From positions 1 through 6,216 of the forward strand of contig JAHEJF010000122.1 of NCBI GenBank assembly GCA_024639025.1: a stretch of DNA of 6,216 nucleotides, written 5' to 3'. The notes under the pieces were generated by a model. That model worked only from the letters and a program-made list of their open reading frames with translations, was not told the origin of the DNA and did not search any database. Shown one piece after another: positions 1-4,990 of the stretch. Both the position numbers and the translations under genes were made by a program. Numbering within the stretch: the stretch's first letter is position 1; each line of letters starts with the position of its first letter. The DNA comes from Ahrensia sp. (GTDB taxonomy: Bacteria > Pseudomonadota > Alphaproteobacteria > Rhizobiales > Rhizobiaceae).

Positions 1-38
1 GCAGCTTCTTGGTGCCGCTCGGTTTTCTGTCTCATCAT
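1..38 (-). CDS. Possible 5' end of a divergent gene, unknown product (partial)
   Basis: On the minus strand, tandem ATG codons (36-38 and 33-35) open a frame that stays open to the left edge and reads MMRQKTERHQEA. A GGAG (42-45) lies 3 bases before the first ATG and 6 before the second, so the second (35) has the better spacing. The start is basic and helical-looking, which would suit a DNA-binding regulator of the DeoR or similar type, and a divergent regulator beside a sugar operon is a common layout. That identity is inference from position only; about 12 residues cannot identify a family. Both start codons are buried in the inverted repeat at 22-70. The call could be spurious. Confidence 0.33.
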   Translation of the reverse strand, partial: MMRQKTERHQEA

Positions 39-70
39 TTACTCCATGACGGTAATGATGAGCCGAAAAC
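22..70. repeat. Imperfect inverted repeat / hairpin over the start codons of the left-edge gene
   Basis: Arm 22-27 pairs with 65-70 (6 bp). After a small internal loop (28-30 against 63-64), 31-38 pairs with 55-62 (8 bp, CTCATCAT with ATGATGAG). Then 40-42 pairs with 52-54, with base 39 bulged. The apical loop is 9 bases (43-51). In total 17 base pairs form within 49 bases. There is no T-tract after either arm, so it does not look like an intrinsic terminator. In a minus-strand mRNA the tandem ATGs would lie in the 8-bp stem and most of the GGAG in the loop. It may be a translational control element or a protein-binding palindrome. Confidence 0.5.
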
Positions 71-78
71 TCTCCCTT

Positions 79-90
79 AGGCAAATGCCT
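79..90. promoter_or_regulatory. Short perfect palindrome, candidate operator
   Basis: AGGCA (79-83) and TGCCT (86-90) are perfect inverted arms around AA. The site lies between the possible divergent gene at the left edge and the epimerase-like gene at 218, where a sugar-responsive regulator would be expected to bind. Only the symmetry is seen. A 5-bp arm can arise by chance, and no regulator family is assigned. Confidence 0.25.
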
Positions 91-217
91 CAATCAGACC
101 CATAGGCGCTGATGCCACACATAAAGTCTTTTAATGACACAAGAACGGCCATGGAGACGCTGCCAATCAAGGCAAGTTAAGAATAAGTCGCCATCGCAAA
201 ACAAGGGAGAATTTGTC

Positions 218-1066
218 ATGCTATTGGGGTTCAATCTTCTGCTATGGACGACGCATGTCACAGACGAGCATTTTCCGATTTTCGAAGAACTGAAAAAGAC
301 CGGCTACGACGGTATTGAATTGCCCTTCTTTGAGGGTGACCCGGAGCACTATGAAAAAATTGGAAAAGCCGCCCAGGACAATGGACTTCGCGTCACGGCA
401 GTTACGGTTATGCCGAGCGAAGCCCACGATTGCTTAAGCGATGATCCAGATGTTCAAAATGCTGCTTTGGGGCACATAAATTGGGCAGTTGATTGCCTCG
501 CAGCCGCCGGTGGTGAGGTTTTGTCAGGACCATTTCATCAACCATTGGGCATATTCTCCGGAGAACCGCCAACGAAAAGACAGCGCGCCAACATGGTCTC
601 AGTTCACAAGCGGGCCGCCGCTTACGCCGCAGAAAAGGACATTACGCTTGCCGTTGAGCCGCTCAACAGATTTGAGTGCTATGTCCTCAATACTGTTGAA
701 GATGCCGCGGCAACCGTTGACCAGGTTGGTGCCGATAATTACGGCGTGCTCTACGACACTTTCCACGCCAATATCGAGGAAAAGGACCCGGTCGGCGTGA
801 TCGCACCCAATCTGAAAGCGATTACCCATGTACATTTCTCCGAGAATGATCGTGGCACACCCGGAAAAGGACATGTGCCGTGGTTGGAGACCATGTCGGC
901 GCTCAAGAGCGGAGGCTATGATGGGTGGTGCACGATTGAATCATTTGGTCGGGCGATGCCGGATCTCGCCGCAGCAACGAAAGTCTGGCGCGATTTCTTT
1001 CCTTCCCGTGAGGAAGTCTACCGTTTTGGCCATGATTTCCTGCGCGAGACTTGGGAAAAGGCATAA
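218..1066 (+). CDS. Sugar isomerase/epimerase, D-tagatose/D-psicose 3-epimerase-like TIM barrel
   Basis: This 282-residue protein belongs to the xylose-isomerase-like TIM-barrel superfamily, closest in style to ketose 3-epimerases (C-3 epimerisation of free ketoses with Mn2+ or Co2+). The four metal ligands of that family appear in order and spacing: Glu147 (EPLNRFE), Asp180 (DTFHAN), His206 (HVHFSEND) and Glu241 (TIESFG). Arg212 in ENDRGTPGKG fits the conserved substrate-contact arginine. The N-terminal strand, GFNLLLWTTHV, is typical. The start at 218 is chosen because AGGGAG (204-209) sits 8 bases upstream and the fold begins at once; an in-frame ATG at 134 would add 28 residues of unlike composition. 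No signal peptide is present, so it is cytoplasmic. The neighbouring mutarotase, aldolase and SDR suggest a catabolic role on a deoxy-sugar or its ketose. The family also holds hydroxypyruvate and 2-oxo-tetronate isomerases, so the substrate is uncertain. The stop lies 15 bases before the end of the convergent aldolase gene. Confidence 0.88.
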   Translation: MLLGFNLLLWTTHVTDEHFPIFEELKKTGYDGIELPFFEGDPEHYEKIGKAAQDNGLRVTAVTVMPSEAHDCLSDDPDVQNAALGHINWAVDCLAAAGGEVLSGPFHQPLGIFSGEPPTKRQRANMVSVHKRAAAYAAEKDITLAVEPLNRFECYVLNTVEDAAATVDQVGADNYGVLYDTFHANIEEKDPVGVIAPNLKAITHVHFSENDRGTPGKGHVPWLETMSALKSGGYDGWCTIESFGRAMPDLAAATKVWRDFFPSREEVYRFGHDFLRETWEKA

Positions 1067-1081
1067 ATGTTGGCATCACGG

Positions 1082-1726
1082 CTACTTGCCAAGATCGGCC
1101 TCCGCGGGCTGCTTTCCATAGGTTTTAAACCGCTCAAGGACGCGCGCCATTTCATCATCACCAAGGATGTATGGCGCACCCAGTTGGTAGGCAGCGACAT
1201 ACTGACGACACAACGCTTCAATTTCGACTGCCAGGGCATATGCGGCACTCAAGTCGGGACCAAAGCAGATCATGCCATGATTGGCCAAAAGGCATGCCGA
1301 CCGCCCTTCAAGAGCAATCAACATGTTTTTGGACAATTGTGCGGTTCCAAAAGTGGCATATTCAGCGCAGCGCAGCGAATGGCCGCCTGCAACCGCGATC
1401 ATGTAGTGAAACGCCGGAACGTCCTTTCTCAAGCACGATATCGCGGTGGCGTGCGGGGAGTGGGTATGGACCACAGCCATCGCCTCAGACCTGGCCGCGT
1501 AGATGTCGCAGTGCATTCGCCACTCGGAAGAAGGCACATACTCGCCCTTTTTACCGCCTTGCAAATCCATCTCGACGATATGTTTTTCTTCCATCAGATC
1601 ATAGTTGACACCCGATGCAGTCACCGCGAATCCATCCTTGGTGCGCACACTGATATTGCCGGACTTGCCTTGATTAAGGCCGGTCTCATTCATCTTGCGG
1701 CAGGCATCAATAATGTCCTGTTTCAA
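1082..1726 (-). CDS. fucA: Class II aldolase, L-fuculose-1-phosphate aldolase-like
   Basis: This is a zinc aldolase of the class II/adducin family, cleaving a ketose 1-phosphate to DHAP and an aldehyde (L-lactaldehyde for fuculose- or rhamnulose-phosphate). Numbered from a TTG start at 1726 it has 214 residues, against 215 in E. coli FucA, and the key sites align with an offset of 5: zinc ligands His87, His89 (VVHTHS) and His150 (ANHG); acid/base Glu68 in PSSEWR; phosphate-side Gly23, Asn24, Ser66 and Ser67; Tyr108 and Phe126; and the C-terminal FKTYG. The FucA motif QGTAGN reads QGKSGN here. The frame stays open upstream to an ATG at 1819 (31 more residues), but those residues are unlike the family and that ATG lacks a ribosome site; AGAAAAG lies about 9 bases before the TTG. 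The gene is on the strand opposite to its presumed partners, converging on the epimerase-like gene and diverging from rhaM. Family membership is firm; exact substrate is inferred. Confidence 0.85.
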   Translation of the reverse strand: MKQDIIDACRKMNETGLNQGKSGNISVRTKDGFAVTASGVNYDLMEEKHIVEMDLQGGKKGEYVPSSEWRMHCDIYAARSEAMAVVHTHSPHATAISCLRKDVPAFHYMIAVAGGHSLRCAEYATFGTAQLSKNMLIALEGRSACLLANHGMICFGPDLSAAYALAVEIEALCRQYVAAYQLGAPYILGDDEMARVLERFKTYGKQPAEADLGK

Positions 1727-1866
1727 GCTGGTTTGCTTTTCTGGCAATCGATCATCCAAAGTTCTTGCATAGCAACGCTCTTCACGCGCAAAACACGGGC
1801 TGCGCGCATTGAGCACCATTATGGCTGTGCTACCACATTACTGCAACAAGCGTGAAAGGAATGCCG
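1727..1866. promoter_or_regulatory. Probable divergent promoter region between aldolase and rhaM
   Basis: If the aldolase starts at TTG 1726, this 140-base stretch separates two divergently transcribed genes and must hold both promoters. It contains small inverted repeats: TTGC/GCAA around 1750, AGCAC (1812-1816) with GTGCT (1827-1831), and CCAT/ATGG around 1820. I see no clear -35/-10 pair on either strand. If the aldolase instead begins at ATG 1819, only 47 bases remain, which is very short for two promoters. Confidence 0.35.
1854..1860 (+). promoter_or_regulatory. Ribosome binding site that fixes the rhaM start
   Basis: GAAAGGA lies 6 bases before ATG 1867. The other in-frame starts, GTG 1852 and ATG 1861, lie before or directly against this site and are too close to use it. 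Confidence 0.65.
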
Positions 1867-2196
1867 ATGAAACGCATGGGTATGATGATTGGAATAAGAC
1901 CTGAACATATTCTCGAATACAAGCGGCTTCACGCAGAGGTTTGGCCGACAATCCTCGATCGATTGAGCAAGAGCAACATAACCAACTACTCCATTTTTCT
2001 GCGGGAACCCGAAAACGTCATGTTCGCCTATTGGGAATATCTGGGCAATGATTTTGAAGCCGATAGTCAAGCGATCGAGAACGATCCGAACACCAAGGAG
2101 TGGTGGAAGCTTTGTGGCCCGATGCAAGTTCCTCTGGACACTCGAAAAGAGGGCGAGTGGTGGGCATCAATGGAAGAGGTGTTTCACCTTGATTAG
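1867..2196 (+). CDS. rhaM: L-rhamnose mutarotase
   Basis: This small cytoplasmic protein interconverts alpha and beta L-rhamnopyranose so that the right anomer reaches the catabolic isomerase. It has 109 residues against 104 in E. coli RhaM (YiiL). With the start at 1867 the known active-site residues fall at the same numbers as in E. coli: Tyr18, the catalytic His22 (EYKRLHAEVWP) and Tyr41 (NYSIF). The paired tryptophans are at 79-80 (KEWWKL). The C-terminal EEVFHLD also fits the family end. The start is decided by the GAAAGGA at 1854-1860. It leads a plus-strand pair with the SDR gene 71 bases downstream. Family recognition is secure. The mutarotase supports an L-rhamnose-type substrate for the cluster, though family members may act on related sugars. 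Confidence 0.93.
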   Translation: MKRMGMMIGIRPEHILEYKRLHAEVWPTILDRLSKSNITNYSIFLREPENVMFAYWEYLGNDFEADSQAIENDPNTKEWWKLCGPMQVPLDTRKEGEWWASMEEVFHLD

Positions 2197-2267
2197 AATT
2201 TGGCGATTGGAGCCAAGGCAATTGTGCTTGACGCAACCCGCCAGAATTCACAGCGAAAGGAAGTCCA

Positions 2268-3014
2268 ATGAACCAGTATGATCTTCAGGACCGTGTTGCC
2301 ATCGTAACAGGTGGTGCCCAGGGCATCGGACGGGCAGTTGTTGAACGCATGCTGGATAGTGGAGCACAAATCGCGATCTGGGATCGCGACAAGGCGCAGT
2401 TGGAGCGCACGGCAAAAGAATTGGGTAAAGGCGTGTTTGCGGTTGAAGCCGATATTGCCAGCAGCGCCTCGATCAAGGCTGCATTTGATCAAACGCTTCA
2501 GCATTTCGGCAAGGTCGATATTCTGGTCAACAATGCCGCACTTGTGGGCCCCAATGCAGCTTTGATCGACTATCCCGATGACGAATTTGAATCGGTGGTG
2601 GATGTGGGTCTGACAGGCACATTTCGCGCCAGCAAAATTGTCGTCCCGCACATGATCGAGACCGGTTATGGCCGGATCGTCAATGTGGCTTCGGTTGCCG
2701 GCAAGGAGGGAAATCCCAATGCCTGCGCCTATTCGTCCACCAAGGCCGGAGTGATTGCATTGACGAAAAGTCTTGGCAAGGAGTTGGCATCAGCCAACAT
2801 CGCCGTGAATTGCGTCACGCCTGCAGTCGCCAAAACCAAGAGTGCGATGGAGCAGTCCGAGGAGCACATAGCATATATGCTGGCAAAAATTCCGCGTGGT
2901 AGAATGATGGAACTGGATGAAGCTGCATCGATGATCTGCTGGCTCAGCAGCGAGGAAAATTCATTTACGACCGCTGCCGTCTTCGATCTGAGTGGCGGCA
3001 GGGCCACTTATTGA
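2268..3014 (+). CDS. SDR-family NAD(P)-dependent oxidoreductase, probably sugar or sugar-acid dehydrogenase
   Basis: This is a 248-residue classical short-chain dehydrogenase. Visible motifs are the Rossmann glycine motif TGGAQGIG (14-21), an acidic end to beta-2 (Asp39 in IWDRD, favouring NAD over NADP), the NNAA motif (88-91), Ser142 (NVASVAG), Tyr155-x3-Lys159 (AYSSTK) and the C-terminal FDLSGGRATY. The tetrad asparagine normally found in a D-V-N-L-x-G segment is Gly114 here (DVGLTGTF), which is unusual. Ribosome site AAGGA (2257-2261) is 6 bases before the ATG. Co-direction with rhaM and a FucA-like aldolase nearby suggest oxidation of a 6-deoxy-sugar, its acid, or the lactaldehyde product. 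Rhizobial RhaD joins a class II aldolase and an SDR in one chain, so a split version of that pair is possible. No distinct terminator is seen after the stop. Confidence 0.87.
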   Translation: MNQYDLQDRVAIVTGGAQGIGRAVVERMLDSGAQIAIWDRDKAQLERTAKELGKGVFAVEADIASSASIKAAFDQTLQHFGKVDILVNNAALVGPNAALIDYPDDEFESVVDVGLTGTFRASKIVVPHMIETGYGRIVNVASVAGKEGNPNACAYSSTKAGVIALTKSLGKELASANIAVNCVTPAVAKTKSAMEQSEEHIAYMLAKIPRGRMMELDEAASMICWLSSEENSFTTAAVFDLSGGRATY

Positions 3015-3632
3015 AGTGCCACACAAATGCGCGAAGATGGAGCCTGACAACTCGCTTCCTTTTAATTCAGCATAGGCCGCAGTGGTTTTAATCGACTTCG
3101 TATCCTCACCGCATTCTCAAGTTTTGCCGAACAACGAATGGTCAAAAATCCGCGCAGATTTGTGAAAGTCGCTGTCATTATCCGTTTTGTGTTGTGGTGT
3201 CTGCCAATTGCGGAACCATCCACCGCGGCATCAACAAATTGGGACGTGCGATGAGTGCCCAGTACTGCGGCCATAGCCTTGATACCGAAGCGCTCCGTTG
3301 TGCAATTGTGACTTTTGGATGTTCGGATCAATGTTGCACATTCGGAACGATTTTGCGTAGCGACGAATACAGAATTATCCGTTTGGCTCGCTCCAATTGT
3401 GTGCCGAAGCAAATGCCCAGAAAGGGGATGCTTGGTCGGCATCACTCGGATTGCTCGTAAGGCAGTGTCCAGCAGCGGCTATCGCTGCAGTTTCTTGGAC
3501 CGATTTCAAACGTCGGGTTTGTCCGCATAGCTGAAGTTGGCACAGTGTGCTGCAAACGCCCACCTAGAGCCCGGAGCGGGCAGGCTTAATGCGCATTCAT
3601 GGGCGTGTGACTGCAACTGAGCCTACAAGGCA
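3015..3632. other. Gene-poor spacer, no convincing coding region
   Basis: This is about 620 bases after the SDR gene. The open frames in it are a minus-strand one at 3062-3445, a plus-strand one at 3194-3460 and a 38-codon plus-strand one at 3138-3254. None has a ribosome site or a recognisable domain, and the first two lie almost head-on, so at most one could be real. There is no transposase motif or long inverted repeat. A 10-bp perfect palindrome AATGCGCATT sits at 3588-3597. The stretch could be a decayed gene or a dispersed intergenic sequence. Nothing in it is assigned a function. Confidence 0.5.
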
Positions 3633-3646
3633 TTGATAGCCGTCAA
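3633..3646. promoter_or_regulatory. Candidate FNR/FixK-type binding site
   Basis: The sequence is TTGA-N6-TCAA (TTGATAGCCGTCAA), the core of CRP/FNR-family boxes used by FNR and FixK regulators in alphaproteobacteria, and one base from TTGAT-N4-ATCAA. One further flanking pair extends it (A3632 with T3647). Its centre is about 110 bases before the ATG of the SnoaL-like gene. A class II site would place a -10 near 3669-3674, where the bases (CAGAAC) are a poor match, so a promoter is not confirmed. Confidence 0.4.
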
Positions 3647-3737
3647 TAACGGATCCTTCGCTTCTGGGCAGAACAAAAAATGCATATCGGAGGGTTTGCA
3701 AATGTCTAATTTGCTTGGGTCGCCATCCAGCCAATTG

Positions 3738-3744
3738 AAGGAGG
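3738..3744 (+). promoter_or_regulatory. Strong ribosome binding site for the SnoaL-like gene
   Basis: AAGGAGG lies 5 bases before ATG 3750, a near-ideal Shine-Dalgarno. A second one, GGAGGG (3689-3694), stands 7 bases before the in-frame ATG at 3702. The downstream start is preferred because it begins directly with a signal peptide. Confidence 0.7.
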
Positions 3745-3749
3745 AAGTT

Positions 3750-4226
3750 ATGCGAAAAATGCTACGAATAATAGTTGTCTGCGCGCTTGCCATCTTGGTG
3801 GCACCACCGTCGATCGCGGATGATACAAGTACCGATTTCCCAGTGCAGCTTATTTATGACAAAGTCTCAGAAGGTGACATCGAAGGCGCAACAGATTTAC
3901 TGACCAATGACGCAGTCTTTCTCGTAGTTACGGCGCCAGGTCTTTGGTCAACTCCGGCACTGGTCGGCCCTGAAGCGATCGGGAAGTGGTGGACAGGCAT
4001 ACACAAAGACAATGGCAGGTTCGAAGTTAGCGACTTGGTTGTGGAGGGAGACCGATCGATTTTCACCGGTCTTTACTACGGCGACCGATTTGATAATTGG
4101 GGCGTTTCGCCCGCAGAGTTCGATGGCTTAGCGGTGCTTCGGGATGGAAAAGTACGCCTGTTGGCGCTCTCGTATTCGGCGGACTACGAGCCAAAGTTGG
4201 ACGCCGCACGCAAAAAGTATCACTGA
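3750..4226 (+). CDS. Secreted SnoaL/NTF2-like (DUF4440-type) protein
   Basis: This is a 158-residue protein with a Sec-type signal peptide: basic MRKMLR, hydrophobic core to about residue 18, probable cleavage after Ala23 (PSIA before DD). The mature part of about 135 residues has the look of an NTF2-like cone fold: an N-terminal helix with EGDIEGATDLLTNDAVF (41-57), a P-x-L-x-G-x-E-A-I-x-x-W-W segment (69-81) and beta strands ending with VLRDGKVRLLALSYSADY. Such proteins are small polyketide cyclases, isomerases or ligand-binding proteins; which applies here cannot be told. Export to the periplasm is inferred from the signal. An in-frame ATG at 3702 with its own ribosome site would add 16 residues ahead of the signal. 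The gene stands alone, behind a gene-poor spacer with an FNR/FixK-like site, and converges on the sox operon. Confidence 0.75.
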   Translation: MRKMLRIIVVCALAILVAPPSIADDTSTDFPVQLIYDKVSEGDIEGATDLLTNDAVFLVVTAPGLWSTPALVGPEAIGKWWTGIHKDNGRFEVSDLVVEGDRSIFTGLYYGDRFDNWGVSPAEFDGLAVLRDGKVRLLALSYSADYEPKLDAARKKYH

Positions 4227-4284
4227 CAATTTGTCTTTGAGATATCGACAATCTGAGCTTCTACCAAAGCATCCAGCTTGCATT

Positions 4285-4347
4285 GTTTTGACAGGGCAAG
4301 CTTGGCGACCTGGTCCACGCTTTTCATGCTGTGAGCACTGTCAGAAC
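4285..4347. repeat. Inverted repeat in the convergent spacer
   Basis: GTTTTGACAG (4285-4294) can pair with CTGTCAGAAC (4338-4347) over 10 bp including one G-T pair, across a 43-base loop. A separate overlapping small hairpin is AGCTTGC (4275-4281) with GCAAGCT (4296-4302). These lie in the 250-base spacer between two convergent genes, where terminators are expected. Neither arm is followed by a run of T on its own strand, so neither is a canonical intrinsic terminator. Nothing else is recognised in 4227-4476. Confidence 0.3.
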
Positions 4348-4476
4348 AAAAAATATATTACTCAGGAAGCAGTTCAACCGGCTTACGCAAAACTGGAAAA
4401 AGCAAGCAACATCAATACCGGTCAAATCTCATTTTGCCTCGCGATCCAAGTAATCAATTATACTCTGACATTACCG

Positions 4477-4941
4477 TCAAAAACCCTCGGCTGCTGAATC
4501 AACAATCTCTCGTAGTAACATATTGACGCTTTTTCGCTCGCCACCTTCTGGTAACTGACGGAATCCGATCGTGACAGTGTTTGGTGTATCTGCAGCTTCA
4601 TAAACAAAGATCACATAGGGGCAGTAAGCGATGTCTGTAATTTCGGCTTCCATGACATTGCGCGACATCACCGCGGAGCAAAAAGTGAAAAACTCCGCAT
4701 CGGAGTAGAGCACTTTATTTGCGCCGACATCAGCGGCTGTACGCTTGAGCATATCGCCAATGAAGCCGTGATAGTCGATTTTCAAGCCTTGATTGATAAT
4801 CCCGTTTTCTATCGCGGTTACGACATCCGCAAAGGACTGTTCTTGCGTGGTTGTTGTGTAGACATCGTCAGCAGCCGAAGCTGCAAAAGGTGTCAGAGCA
4901 ATCAACAGTGAGAGACATAGTGCCTTGATGTGTAATTTCAT
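4477..4941 (-). CDS. Secreted DUF302-family protein of the sox operon
   Basis: This is a 154-residue protein with a clear signal peptide: MKLHIK, hydrophobic core 7-19, cleavage after the ASA at 21-23. The mature chain matches the general layout of DUF302 proteins: an early segment with helix SFADVVTAIENGIINQGLKI (36-55), a central part of alternating strands, and DIAYCPYVIFVYEAAD (103-118). It keeps two cysteines after cleavage, Cys88 (FFTFCSAVM) and Cys107 (AYCPYV). AAGGA (4951-4955 on the complement) lies 9 bases before the ATG. The gene follows soxD by 49 bases on the same strand, so it is probably the last gene of the same transcript. DUF302 proteins have no settled biochemical function. 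A periplasmic role beside thiosulfate oxidation, perhaps in thiol or haem handling, is inference from context. Confidence 0.8.
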   Translation of the reverse strand: MKLHIKALCLSLLIALTPFAASAADDVYTTTTQEQSFADVVTAIENGIINQGLKIDYHGFIGDMLKRTAADVGANKVLYSDAEFFTFCSAVMSRNVMEAEITDIAYCPYVIFVYEAADTPNTVTIGFRQLPEGGERKSVNMLLREIVDSAAEGF

Positions 4942-4990
4942 GGGTCTATTTCCTTTTCTGGCTGCCCGATGCTGGTTACTACACTTGGTT

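Noticed and set aside
134..217. 28-residue N-terminal extension of the epimerase-like protein from ATG 134
   Set aside because: The residues are basic and polar and unlike the family, while ATG 218 has a good ribosome site and begins directly with the first barrel strand.
1067..1855. 262-codon plus-strand frame starting right after the epimerase-like stop (TAAATG) and ending beside rhaM
   Set aside because: It lies in exact codon register antisense to the aldolase, which has all the expected active-site residues. It is open because the aldolase avoids codons TTA, CTA and TCA. It has no ribosome site and no recognisable domain.
3138..3254. 38-codon plus-strand small frame with a hydrophobic middle
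   Set aside because: It has no ribosome site and no known family, and it overlaps other equally weak frames. Not enough support for a gene.
3062..3445. 127-codon minus-strand frame in the spacer
   Set aside because: It has no Shine-Dalgarno, no domain and an unusual residue mix, and an overlapping plus-strand frame is equally unconvincing.
3588..3597. AATGCGCATT palindrome as an operator
   Set aside because: Ten bases of symmetry with no extension and no clear promoter nearby; easily due to chance.
4144..4497. 117-codon plus-strand frame running from inside the SnoaL-like gene into the spacer
   Set aside because: It is out of frame with the real gene for its first third and has no ribosome site or domain.
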